From Pelobates cultripes (taxonomy: Eukaryota; Chordata; Amphibia; Anura; Pelobatidae), in contig OW240921.1 in assembly GCA_933207985.1 (NCBI GenBank), positions 110,992,783 to 111,056,782 of the forward strand: a stretch of 64,000 nucleotides of DNA, in the 5' to 3' direction. The notes under the pieces are model-generated. The model did no database searches. It saw nothing but the letters and a program-made list of their open reading frames with translations, and had not been told where the DNA came from. Both the position numbers and the translations under genes were made by a program. Of the stretch, positions 36,004 through 47,216 are shown piece by piece. The stretch's first letter is position 1. Each line of letters starts with the position of its first letter.

Positions 36004-36245
36004 TTTTCTAAGCCCAGGCGAAGTTGTGGGATTCCTTAATCTGGGCCCGTGAGGCCGATGGTATGGAGAGTCCTAGTATCTCGCATTTTTCTGTGTTGAT
36101 TTTGAAATTTGATAGTGTGCCAAATTTTCTGAGCCCAGGCGAAGTTGTGGGTTTCCTTAATCTGGGCCCGTGAGGCCGATGGTATGGAGAGTCCTAGTAT
36201 CTCGCATTTTTCTGTGTTGATTTTGAAATTTGATAGTGTGCCAAA
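36004..36245. repeat. 121-bp tandem duplication inside the L1
   Basis: 'agcccaggcgaagttgtggg' at 36011 recurs at 36132, and the copies run in step to 'gatagtgtgccaaattt'. The copies differ at only a few bases, so the duplication is recent. Its length is not divisible by 3, so it shifts the RT frame. Confidence 0.95.
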
Positions 36246-36677
36246 TTTATTTATTTCTGTTTGTACCTGGGTCAGTGTGTTAAGCGGGTCCGTGACGGAG
36301 AAAAGCACGTCGTCTGCGAATGCAGAGACCTTCACCTCTCCCCCTGGATAACAGTGTCCCTTAATTTGGGGGTTGTTTCTGACAGCCAAGACAAACAGAA
36401 GAGGGGAGAGTGGGCATCCCTGGCGGGTGCCGTTTCCTATTCGGAAGGGAGTGGAGTGTTGCCCATTTACCCGTACAGTGGCTGTCGGTCCCATGTATAG
36501 TGTGTGTATCCAGTTCCTTAATTTGGGGCCTAGACCTAGATTCTCCAATACTCCAAATAGGTACTTCCAGTCTACCCTATCGAACGCTTTTTCAGCGTCT
36601 ATGCCTAGTAGTATTGTAGGGGTGTGATTGGTATTGGCTCCATGTATGATACTTATTATTCTAGAGGTGTTGTCCCT
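36004..36677 (-). pseudogene. L1 ORF2 fragment: reverse transcriptase
   Basis: Read on the minus strand from 36677, this frame gives GIDAEKAFDRVDW (the RT motif with the first catalytic Asp), NGTRQGCPLSPLLFVLA (the motif between), and SAFADDVLF (the F/YADD catalytic motif, here FADD). These are hallmarks of L1-clade reverse transcriptase, the enzyme that copies element RNA at a nicked target. No start codon precedes the fragment, because the element is truncated at its 5' end. The frame is then broken by a 121-bp tandem duplication (36004-36124 and 36125-36245), so it cannot read through into the downstream part. Non-functional. Confidence 0.93.
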
Positions 36678-39098
36678 GACAGTCTTCTAATTTAATTGAC
36701 CTAGGGTCACTTCCTCCAAGCACTTGTGAACAGAAATCTGCACTGGAGAAGAGCAAGCTGCTCCTCCCCTTGACCTGTATGTGGCCAGCCTGGTCCCCAC
36801 TGGACACCATAGAAGCCACACACTCCAATATATATGCAGAGCTGCAGAATAAGCCAACTCCTCATAGAAATAATACAAAAAAAACACAGTCCCTACAAAC
36901 TTAACAACTACATAACTATGTAATTATGTAACTGACAATCCTCATACACAACCCTATAAGCAGCCCCACACACATCACCAAATTGAGAAATATCATCCAC
37001 TCAGACAATTCCACAAGCAGCCCTCATACAAAGCCCACATTCATAGGTATCATACACAATACCACAAACTATTCATGAATATAAACAATAACAGCCCGCA
37101 TACACATAAATACAATGCTGCAAGGCAACTGAGACACTTATAAATAACACAAGCAGAATACGGCAACATACAAACCTCAATTTTAATAAAATAGGACTGA
37201 CACGCCAATGGACTTCAGGGTTTTATTTTGGCAGAATACTACTAAAAGGTTGCCTACTCCTGTCCTAGAATGATGCATAACTGGACGGCATGTTGTTTTG
37301 ATGCAGGCAGTAGAGATTTTCAGGTAAATATATTTTCTTAAACTGTAAATATCCATAACGAGGTAAAACACCAATAAGTTCATGGTTACAAATGAAACGG
37401 GTAAGTTTACTTGATTAAAACTGTGCAATGACCTTACCCTTTACTCTGTCTTCTGATTGGTAGATGTGTATAGCTTTGGACCTAGGTGTACACTCTCTCT
37501 TCTAACTCAGTTACTGTTTTCTTTAATAATAATAATGGACCAGGAACTGTCCAGTCTCATGGCCCCTAGTACTCCTTCACACCCATCCTACACCATATGG
37601 TGTGTGTGTGTATCAATAGTCCCATGGAATGCCAAAGCTATATGGCCAGATGTCCACAATCCCTAATAGTTTAACTTAATTTAACCAACATTGTCCAGTG
37701 ATGTTCTCTACTCCTAATTAATTGCCCACAGAAATACCTAAGGACACACCCGAATAGTTTGATATCCCATGCCTGGGGACATGATGGGGATTCTCCTGAA
37801 GTACGCCATCCGTCCCTTTTAGGCTCCATCTCCTCTGTGATTGAACGCATCACGTTGTAGCTCACAGTAAAGTTTGTTGGTCTCTTGTGTTATGCTTTCA
37901 GTCAATTCACTTTGTGGATGTTGTAATTTCATACTTTATAGATTAGAATTATAATTAGGGTCCTTTTAAAAGGTCAGTGTTATGCATTTATTGTGTTATC
38001 ATATCGAGTTTAACACATGATCCTGCTATTACGTTAAAATATCCAATACAATCCCTTATCAGAAATCAAAACGGAAAGCCAACTGTTACAAATTGCTTCT
38101 GGTCTGTTAATGGTTTCCACTGATCTGTGTTGCATTAGAAGTCATACATCGCTGGAGAATAGAATACTCCTCCATTCTTATACCTTTAGATCATCTATTC
38201 AAATGTTGTCTTATTTTACAAAAATATCTGACTCATTAAAAGACCCTTTTCTTTACAAAATTGCACAAAATACAGGTGATCAATCTGTTGCAGCTGATAT
38301 ATGTCGAGCCAACCTCCAATGTGTTCAATACCGCTTGACCAGTCACACAAGGGAGCTATTTCTTAAATTGCTTTAATTGTAACCGCACAGTGAATGGAAG
38401 CCCATCTATCTAACGGACACGCCATTGTTCCTAGTGACTACACCCCATTTAATACACTACCTGTCGTTTGCATGATAAAGTGGGCTTGTTGCGAGTCTTG
38501 CATGGAGTGGTCTTGCAATCTTTAAACACATGCATTTGATTAAACAATGGGTGAGACTTATTGAGAGGGCTGCTGGCAATCAAATGTATGTAACTAAAAC
38601 AAATGGCAAATTAAATACAATTTGTTACTATTCAATTTTATCATCCGGACATGCGAATAATACATTCCATATTTTTAACCTTTTTTTGTTTCTTAATAGA
38701 AGCTTTCACATCTTAATGATAGAGAATTTTCATTTTAGTTCATGTTGCACAAAAAATAAAGCTTAAAATATATATTCTGGATAGATTGTCGTCATCTGTC
38801 CATTGCTGCTCGGGTAAAAAAAGCTGCTCTAAAAAGCCTGTGCAGCGCAGATTTAACCTGAGCAACACAGAGGGGCTACCAGGGATTCTTGTTTAGGCTT
38901 TAAACATTTACAAATTGTTTAATGCTGTACGAAAGCATGGTGCTAGGGGATTCCAAACACTATTTCCACTTGAATGAAATGAGGCTATTACAATGGCTAT
39001 AGTGTTCCCTGATTGTATAGTGCGCTCTATGAATTCAGGCTTTGTTCAATATAATATTATTGGTGCAAGGAGGAAGTATGAATTGTGTTTGGGAGGAT

Positions 39099-39236
39099 TT
39101 TAGGTATCACTCCATTGGCCATTGTAAGCTCTTTTGCCACGTCAAGGCAAAACCTTTTGAGGTGAGTCCTACAGAGGTTTACCTTGACAGGGCAGGTGAG
39201 CTTACACTTTAATGGCCATTGGAGTGATACCTAAAA
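39099..39236. repeat. Short foldback element
   Basis: 'ttttaggtatcactccat' with 'tggccattgtaagctc' at 39099-39133 is complementary to 'gagcttacac...atggccattgg' with 'agtgatacctaaaa' at 39197-39236. Inner arms 'cttttgccacgtcaaggcaa' do not pair fully. An A run follows. Probably a MITE. Confidence 0.7.
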
Positions 39237-39279
39237 AAAAAAAAAACCTCAAGTTATTTAAATTGACATTTTAATAACT

Positions 39280-39845
39280 CTGGGGCAAGCCCCAGTAACC
39301 CAGACCTTGAGCTGTGTAAGGGGCCCCAATATTTCTGATTGCAGCCCAGTTAACATTGCAGGGTTAAGACAGCTTCTGGGGCAGTGCTCAGCTTATCCCA
39401 ATAACTCGTGCACAGACTTGCTTAAGGGAGCAGCTTGGGCACTGTAAGGCACCATAGCAACTTCATCTAAATAAAGTTGTGATGGTGCCAGAATGGCCCC
39501 TGGGCACACTTTTAGTTCGAGAACGGTTTCAATCCAAAGTTGCCTCCAGCGCCAATTTTTTCTTTTCTTTTCTTTTTTTTTTAAGTTCACTAAACACTTT
39601 GTCAATGGGGAGTCACTGATTGGCTGAGAGCGTCAACTGACCTTTCTGAGCTGATCATTGGCGCCCCTGCTCGGTTGCACTCCACGCTTCATAAAACTGA
39701 CACTTCAGCAGCTGGATGCCGCTTGGGGGGAGTTGTGATCAGCACTGGAGGCAGCTTTGGGGTTACATCGCTTAAGAGAAGAGTGTACCCAAGGACCGCC
39801 TAGCACCATAACAACTTTATTGCCCAGGGGGGAGGGGGGCAACAG
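39280..39845. mobile_element. TTAA-family MITE, decayed
   Basis: It contains 'cagaccttgagctgtgtaag' followed by 'gggcc', shared with 60208-60238, plus 'attgcagggttaagac' and 'ggcagtgctca'. The right side has 'agcaccataacaactttat', a known-looking terminal block of these elements. The ends are unclear. Confidence 0.45.
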
Positions 39846-40538
39846 TGCTGTTTTAATGGTGACTTCTGCAGATAAATCATTTGCAAAGTTTTTCTAACCG
39901 TATTGAATCATTTGTAAATCTTATTAGATCAAGGCCTTAGTTACACACAAATAACAGATGGAGTATTTGCAACTATGGGAAATAAAATGGTATATTTGTA
40001 TCTGAAGATGGTAAATTGTGTATTCCCCTGAAATCCATGGGGGATGTTTTTTATTATTCTCTGAGCCTCCTGCAGTGAATTCAGTGCTGAAGATGTTTTC
40101 ATATATTGGCTTATATTGCTCAATCTCCAGCAATATGAGAGTTAATTCCATGTGCTTTTAGACGACAGCTTTCAGAACTATTATTTTTGAAATACCACTT
40201 CATATATTGTGTGCCCACTCACAAAAATGAGCGATGTTTGGAAATCGTCTGAGGCATATGGTAGATCATAATTCATAGTTTTGCAAACATAAATTTGGAG
40301 AAAACTCATTGTTGCTAATGCTTCAGAGATGGATCAATTATGTTAAATCTTTCTGAATTAAAGTTATTGAATTCCACAGCTGCTTATTACTAAGTAGCTA
40401 AAATGTAATTACTGAGAACCCCAAATATCACATCCTCCTTTTGTAGTCCATTATATTTAGTGTCATACCAGTCACATGATCAAATGGGTATGGCAAGGGG
40501 TATCTGGCATATTCTCATATCTCTTGCAACAAATTGTA

Positions 40539-41030
40539 AAGGAACTCTATAGCATTAGAAAAACAAACATGTAAAAACACCATAGTGTTCTTCTACCGGT
40601 TTAGATTCAGTCCACTCCCCTCCATAAAAAAAAAAAAAAGACAAAGAGAGTTTTTCCAGCATCATGACTTAATCCTTGCAGCCACCCGCTAGCTCTGGTG
40701 ATTTCACCCCACAGTCTCATCATCGTTTTCTCGTCCAGTCCAATGCTTCCCATAGAGAAGCTTCGGGAATGTGTGCTACACTTGTCCAATCAAATGCTTC
40801 TCATAAGGAAACATTGAATCCAATGATATGTGTAATGCCCGAGAATGTCGAATGTCAGTCATATAACCTACTCTGACTCGGTGGTTGCAACGGAGACACT
40901 CTCAGCCACTCGAGGTGTGCTCAGCCCTGCAATGAAAACATTGTTGTTTCTACAAAATGGCAGTTTTACGTTGCAAGACCTAATCAGTCAGTGAGATGAA
41001 GTGGCCTGGGAACCGATAGTGGTTCTGTAG
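40539..41030. mobile_element. TTAA-family MITE, decayed
   Basis: The left terminus is 'aaaggaactctatagcatta' with 'aaaacaccatagtgttcttc'; the right has 'gatgaagtggcctgggaacc'. It contains a partial internal repeat of 'gtccaatgcttcccatagag' and 'gtccaatcaaatgcttctca' (40737-40804). Boundaries are approximate. Confidence 0.5.
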
Positions 41031-41218
41031 GTAGAGACCGTTCCTTTGTTGGGTCAAAATCCCCTTTGAGCTCTCCTACCCTGTTGTGCTTCTTTTCACG
41101 ATTTTCAGAATATTTGGTACCCATGCAAGGCACAGAGAATCACAGCAGCAATACTGACAACAAACATTTTTCACGAAAATGTAAATTATCAGGAAATCAA
41201 AGTTTTTTTATATATATA

Positions 41219-41242
41219 GGTGTGTGTGTGTGTGTATATATA

Positions 41243-41294
<52 letters not shown>
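41219..41294. repeat. (TG)n/(TA)n compound microsatellite
   Basis: Alternating TG and TA blocks are followed immediately by a 62-bp repeat that recurs at 41755. Confidence 0.95.
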
Positions 41295-41295
<1 letters not shown>

Positions 41296-41298
<3 letters not shown>

Positions 41299-41357
41299 AT
41301 ACACAAGATCCAGCACACTCACCTATCCACTAAACAGCAACTCCAATGTTGAAAGAT
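41296..41357 (+). repeat. 62-bp direct repeat, copy 1
   Basis: 'acaatacacaagatccagca' begins this copy and 'caatgttgaaagat' ends it. It matches 41755-41816 with two substitutions. A TA array precedes this copy, and one follows copy 2. Confidence 0.93.
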
Positions 41358-41643
41358 GTTATTTGTTTGTTTTTTTTTTAAAACACCTTATCTAGGGAAA
41401 AATAATGGGGGTTTAGTTACATTATATGATCATACATTGCATAAGCCTGCCACAACGTCAATGTAACCCATCTTTGGCAGGTCCTACACTAACAGCCTAA
41501 TGTCTGCTCTTAAGAGATTAACCACTTACTTGGGGGGAAAAAAAAATTCCATCTGGGGCTCTCTGCAGTACAAGGCTAAATAGGGCCCTGGGATGAGGCA
41601 CCTGTGACAGGGAGGTGTGCAAAACCAAGGAGTTGGCTAGACT

Positions 41644-41645
<2 letters not shown>

Positions 41646-41689
<44 letters not shown>
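41646..41689. repeat. (TA)n microsatellite
   Basis: About 22 TA units lie between the two 62-bp direct repeats. Confidence 0.96.
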
Positions 41690-41690
<1 letters not shown>

Positions 41691-41754
41691 CACGGGGGGA
41701 GGCTGCACTCACATGAACATGCATAAATGGGGGTGCTGCTGGGGGCCAAATTGT

Positions 41755-41812
41755 ACAATACACAAGATCCAGCGCACTCACCTATCCACTAAACAGCAAC
41801 TTCAATGTTGAA

Positions 41813-41863
<51 letters not shown>
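41755..41863 (+). repeat. 62-bp direct repeat, copy 2, running into a (TA)n array
   Basis: Copy 2 occupies 41755-41816 and continues into about 24 AT units (to 41863). Confidence 0.93.
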
Positions 41864-42597
41864 ATGTTTCAGCAGGAAAGGGATATTTAGGGTAGTTGCG
41901 ATATTTATATTTTATAAAATAGGAAAAACTTTTAACTGATTAACAGGAAGCATCCGAGCAGTGTAATTAGTTTTATCCATAAATGTGTATAGGAGATGAT
42001 TGCAGTGGTTATTGGAGGGATATGGGAGTCGTGGCGTGATTTGTGAAAGCGTTGGAATCCTATCACACAATGCAGGAAGTGTATAACTGGCCAGACACCA
42101 GACAGTAATTGGAGTGTTAAAGAGTAGGAAATGGCTCTGTTTAATTAGTGGAAGGAAGTGGTTATTTAAACACCACAATCAGTTGAAGTTGTTTGATTTT
42201 AGGGTGTTTATTCTGTAAAGCAATAGTTGGAGGTTTGGTGAAATAGTAATCTGCAAGAAATGATTTCATGTTAAGTGATCAAAAAAAATGTGATCTTGTA
42301 TATGGCTTAATACTAATTGTTTAATGTTTGAGGGCCATTGTAGCTACATCATTTTTGTTTGCTTTTTCCACCCCACTATTCTGCTCTAAATTCTGTCTGT
42401 AGGTTTTTTCTTTTCTGATTAGCTCCCCAATATATAATCTGGTTGCAAGGTCAGAGATAGTTATGGCATGTTGTGTGTTCTGGACAGAGAGCTTGTTTGC
42501 TGTTCATTTATATAAACGTATGTATTTTATGGCCTCTTTGTGTATTTATTTATTCACACATTGGGTAACTAATGTTAGTTAAACATTGGGGTATTAA

Positions 42598-42970
42598 TTA
42601 AAGGGACAGTAAAGTTACCTAGATCCCTTAATCTCAATGAAGTGGTTTGGGTGCAGTGGATCTGGTACTTTTTACCCATTCATGTAAAGCACTGCTGTAA
42701 AAACAGCTATGTTTACAGTAAGGAGATTAGCAAGCCTCTAATGGCCGCTGACAACCAATAGAGAAACTTCCTTTCCATAACAGAGTAAAAGTCGGCCCTC
42801 CAATTGAACACTTCTGATAGCAGCATTTGATTGGAGGAGATGCTTCTCTGAGAAGCATCGGATTGGACAAGATCGCTGGTGCCTCTGCATGCTTGCTGAC
42901 ATCATTGGAGGCTGCAGTGGAGGAGTCCCGGGGATGGTTAGAAGATGCAGAATATTGATATAACTTCATT
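42598..42970. mobile_element. TTAA-flanked MITE, right end unclear
   Basis: TTAA at 42598 is followed by 'agggacagtaaagttacct' and 'ctcaatgaagtggtttgggt', the family terminus. Inside are 'gcttctctgagaagc' and 'gcctctaatggccgctgaca'. I cannot fix the right end. Confidence 0.55.
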
Positions 42971-44895
42971 TTTACAGGACAAAGGGGGTGTGGACTGTGT
43001 GCACATTGCAAGAAGGGAGCAGCATATAGTCCCGAAATAACAATTGTCAGGAGTGTAAGTTGCCTCTAATATTCCTTTTCTGTGCATCTTCTTTCTCACC
43101 CTCACTTCACGGATCCGTTTTAAATACTTTTTGGTCAGAATAACCAGATACCGGCCAACACTTTGGAAAATCTGAACAGCTAAAAACGGTCTAGAGCATA
43201 TTTTTGCAATTTTCAGCACTTGCACATACAATTCCACTTTAATCACTACTGCGCAGTAATTGGAGGGGAAATTTTTTTGGGGGGGGGGAGTTTTTAAAAA
43301 AAATTTTTACAAATAAATGCGAACCACAAACTCTGTCTGCTATTACAACGGGCCTTCCCCTGATGTGACAATTGCAGTTTAACATACACACAGAGCCTTA
43401 GAAGGCCTGTATCGTTGCATATCTACCATAACAACTAAAATGAACACGTTACAGGAAAAAAGCCACCGCAAACAAACGATCAAAAGAAAATAACATTATG
43501 TAAAACATTGACTAATTTACTTATGTAATAACTGGGCTGCGTCCAATCGACTGGAAAAAGACACAGAAGAAAAGAAGAAACGTAAATGATTACACCTTCT
43601 CTCCCCCCGCACCCTTTAGTCAGCATGTTATGAGTGCATGCTCATTCTCATATTGACATTATATCTTCATCCATGTGCTGCATGTTTGACAAGGTCAGCA
43701 AAAAAGTAAGACTTCTCAGACAGCAAAGACAGCCTTCAATATAAATGTCACATCTGTCAGAAGGCTGTCAGGTACGGTCTTTCTACGCACACAGGTAGGG
43801 GGTCAGTACCACTGTGATGGGAAACACAGCATGAAACATAAGCAACGAAGAGTAACCTGACAATAATATAAGAAGAATATTTGGTGAAAATAACATAGAT
43901 TCTGTAGGAAACTGCCTTATGGGTTTTGTGTGTTGGTTTTCCAATTTACTTTGTAGACATTTAGAGATTTACTTATTACATACAGCTTTTTGGTTTTTGA
44001 AAGGTAGGTTTTGTTATTTTAACGCCTGTAGGATTTATACACCTCCATAGAGGGCGAAATATACTGTCCAAAAAAAAAAAAGCTACTGGTTCAATTTTAT
44101 TTAAAAAACAAAACAAAAAACAAACAGAATTCGGATAGATCGATTAGTGTTCACATCCTGGTGTCGACAAATGCAGTCTTGCAATTCTGTAGCAATTCAG
44201 AAACAGTTCATCTGGGGTTATACCCCACAAGGGTTTGGCAATATAATAAATGTGTTTACCATTTATACTCCACGTACATTGTAGCACACTCGTATGTGTC
44301 ACCCTCCCATGTTTTGCAATAACCGATAACCCTGAGGTATCCTGTGCCTTTAAAATTTCAGTCTGTGGAGGACCGGTGTTTGTATCAGTGTGGCATACCA
44401 AGTTCGTAGAGGAACAATGGAAGATTAGTTAATTTATTGTGCACATTTAACAAAGAATGGAAATGTAAGATTCTCGTATGGAATACAGTTATTGTATAGC
44501 CATACATTGGCAATTTCACATCCACAGCATCCGGCATTCAAACAATGACCCATACAGGTTTAAAGATCTAGTAACTGTGTACCAAGTGGATTGCAACTCC
44601 CTCTAGCACCCCAGGGTTAAAGAGGACAGTGATGAATAATTCATTACACGGTGCAAAATCCCATTATGTATTTTTATAAGTGCTCTAAAATGTATAATTA
44701 TGCACGCAGCAGATCAAAGGGTTCCCACGGAATTATTTTGTAAAAGACTGGCATTTAAAAATAAAGAAATCTTAATTACTTTTTATTTTTAGGATAATGC
44801 CTTATTACAGAGCATCTATACATAAAAAGTAAATTTGCTGAAATTAGCAATGGCATCTCAGCAGCCTAGTTAAAGACTGGGTATAAAAATATAAA

Positions 44896-44896
<1 letters not shown>

Positions 44897-44935
<39 letters not shown>
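44897..44935. repeat. (TG)n/(TA)n microsatellite
   Basis: A TG block is followed by a TA block in the large intron. Confidence 0.95.
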
Positions 44936-44938
<3 letters not shown>

Positions 44939-46041
44939 AATATGTCTGTCCGTTTACTGCATACATAATGTAAAGTGTGTGTATAAATATATACACACCT
45001 CCCCAATTTTAGGAAGTGTGAATTCTCGACGAGGGTGGGTGGCGAGCTATAATGGGTGCGTCCGTGATGTTGATTCTGTGAGGGCATGTTAGCCTGGCGT
45101 GTATTCTTTGATTTGCTATTGCATACATGCATACAGTTGAAGCTTCCTCTCAGATGGTATAGTAAATGCCCCAAGTGCAGTGTACACTGTGTAAGGGTGT
45201 CCTAATGTACACGGCTGTGTTTTGTTTTGGCTTGTTTCTGGTGTGAATACCGCCAATAGCGAAATCTCAGGTGAGTTTCTGGAGGCATCTTATACTTCCT
45301 GGCACCTTGCCCAGCACAATCTTGGTTAAGAGACAAAATGAATGATAGCGGTTGCTAATTACAGCCGTAGTCCATGCTCATGGAGAATGGAATCCAAAGT
45401 GTTATGCTGCACTGCGTGTCGGGAGATTTGGGGGATATAGTGTAGTAGGTAGCTTTACAGGAGGGAACAATAGAATAAAGTTGGTGGCAACAGCGTATAC
45501 ACAAATAAGTTTGATTAAGAAACATAGAAAATTCTACAACTGGATGTTCTCTAATCATAGCGGGCACGTTCTTTCTTTAATTCCCTTCAAATTGGACAAG
45601 CACTTTCCTTGGCAGCTCTAATTTAAGCAACTTTAATTAAAGTGTTGTCTCTTGCCCTCCTCCCCCATTCTGTATGCTGGCTCTGGATGAGCAGTATGAA
45701 TAGATGGTGTAAATCCGCTGTCACCGGCAAGATGCATTACCTGTAACTATTAGCAGCGGACTTGGATCAATAAGCTTCAGTTTGCATTAGAGCTGCTGCA
45801 AAGGGAAACCTAGTGTGAAGACTGCCATGCTCAGCGTGGCTTACAGAGGGGTAACCGTGAATTGCTTCATGTGTAGATATATAAACAATACATTAAGGGA
45901 ATGTGTTGACTATGAATAGTCTATTCCACACTGTGTATGGACCTTGTAGTCTGTATAGAATAGATCCACACTAGTGGCTTGTAAAAAGCTGTGCATAATG
46001 CAACCAGCCACTGCAAATATACCTGGAGAAATGGGGTTGGG

Positions 46042-46541
46042 TTAAAAGGGACACTCCAGGCACCCAGACCACTTCTGACCATTGAAGTGGTCTGGATGCC
46101 AATTCCCTTAACCCTGCAAGTGTAATTATTGCAGTTTTTATAAACTGCAATAATTACCTTGCAGGGTTAAGTCCTTCTCTAGTGGCTGTCTACCAGACAA
46201 CCACTAGAGGGACTTCCGGGTTCTTAAAGACTTTTTGGTCGCTTCAATGACACTGGACGTCCTCACACTCTACACGAGGACACCCAGAGTCGCTAGAATC
46301 CCCATAGGAAAGCATTGAATAATGCCTTTCTTATGGGGAGGTCTAATGCGCATGCGCATTAGGTCTCCCCCACTGGCAGATTTTTAATGGGGGAGGAGCC
46401 TGAGTGATTCAGGTAAGTATCTGAAGGGGTTTTAACCCTTTCAGCAACATGGGATGGGGCATGAGGAGGAGGGGGGCACTGCAGGATTCTGCAGTGCCAG
46501 GAAAACGGGTTTGTTTCCTGGCACTAGAGAGTCCCTCTTAA
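46042..46541. mobile_element. TTAA-flanked MITE, 500 bp, well preserved
   Basis: TTAA lies at 46042-46045 and 46538-46541. The terminal hairpin is 'cacccagaccacttc' with 'gaagtggtctggatg'. A second hairpin, 'aaccctgcaagtgtaatta' pairing with 'taattaccttgcagggtt', spans 46112-46170, and 'gcgcatgcgcatta' sits in the middle. The right end has 'cagtgccaggaaa' and 'tttcctggcactag'. This is the best local reference copy of the family. Confidence 0.78.
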
Positions 46542-46614
46542 ATGAGTGCATGGTGTTCGGTGACCATTTAACCCTAGTGTCTATGTTTAGGGCTAGGGGT
46601 ACATCCTGCATGCA

Positions 46615-47216
46615 GGTTGCTGTTAAGAGGTATTAGCAGTAGAAAGAGGCAAGTGCTCATGCCATTGTACAGAACTCTGGTGAGATCTTATTTGGAGTAT
46701 TGTACCCAGTACTGGAGACCGCATCTCCAGAAGGATATTGATACTTTAGAGAGAGTTCAGAGAAGGGCTACTAAACTGGTTCATGGATTGCGGGATAAAA
46801 CTTACCAGGAAAGGTTAAAGGATCTTAACATGTATAGCTTGGAGGAAAGACGAGACGGGGGATATGATAGAAACATTTAAATACATAAAGGGAATCAACA
46901 CAGTAAAGGAGGAGACTATATTTAAAAGAAGAAAAACCTACCACAACAAGAGGACATAGTCTTAAATTAGAGGGACAAAGGTTTAAAAATAATATCAGGA
47001 AGTATTACTTTACTGAGAGGGTAGTGGATGCATGGAATAGCCTCCAGCTGAAGTGGTAGAGGTTAACACAGTGAAGGAGTTTAAGCATGCGTGGGATAGG
47101 TATAAGGCTATCCTAACTATAATATAAGGCCAGGGACTAATGAGAGTATTTAGAAAATTGGGCAGACTAGATGGGCCGAATGACTCTCTTATCTGCCATC
47201 ACATTATATGTTTCTA
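46615..47216 (+). pseudogene. LINE 3' end: C-terminal reverse-transcriptase ORF and 3' tail
   Basis: The plus-strand frame reads MPLYRTLVRSYLEYCTQYW, then LERVQRRATKLVHGLRDKTY and RLKDLNMYSLEERR. This LVR..LEYC...LERVQRRAT...Y..RL..L...SLE.RR motif set is the C-terminal region of vertebrate non-LTR retrotransposon reverse transcriptases that I recall as CR1/L2-like. After a frameshift near 46858 the same homology continues (GDMIETFKYIKGIN) and then decays with stops. The right end, 'tagatgggccgaatgac' followed by 'tctgccatcacattatatg', is a common LINE 3' tail. It abuts the TTAA MITE on its left. Truncated and non-functional; the clade is not certain. Confidence 0.82.

Larger units (their letters stand above)
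34146..36677 (-). mobile_element. 5'-truncated L1 retrotransposon
   Basis: This minus-strand insert of about 2.53 kb is bounded by a perfect 16-bp target duplication, GACAGTCTTCTAATTT (34130-34145 and 36678-36693). The T run on the low-coordinate side is the poly(A) end. It encodes part of L1 ORF2: reverse transcriptase from GIDAEKAFDRVDW onward, and the C-terminal Cys motif. The 5' two thirds (ORF1, endonuclease and the first RT motifs) are missing, as is usual for L1 insertions. Confidence 0.93.
33988..37262. mobile_element. hAT element carrying a nested L1
   Basis: The left end is CAGGGGTCAGCAACCTATGG; the right end in reverse complement is CAGGAGTAGGCAACCTTTTA. The flanks are gCCTAGAg (33980-33987) and tCCTAGAa (37263-37270), an 8-bp duplication with a conserved core CCTAGA. 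Without the L1 and its duplication the element is about 0.73 kb and non-coding, so it is a non-autonomous hAT. The L1 interrupts it near its left end. Confidence 0.82.

Noticed and set aside
34535..36627. Plus-strand frames of 65-130 codons across the L1
   Set aside because: Antisense shadows of L1 ORF2, which lies on the minus strand.
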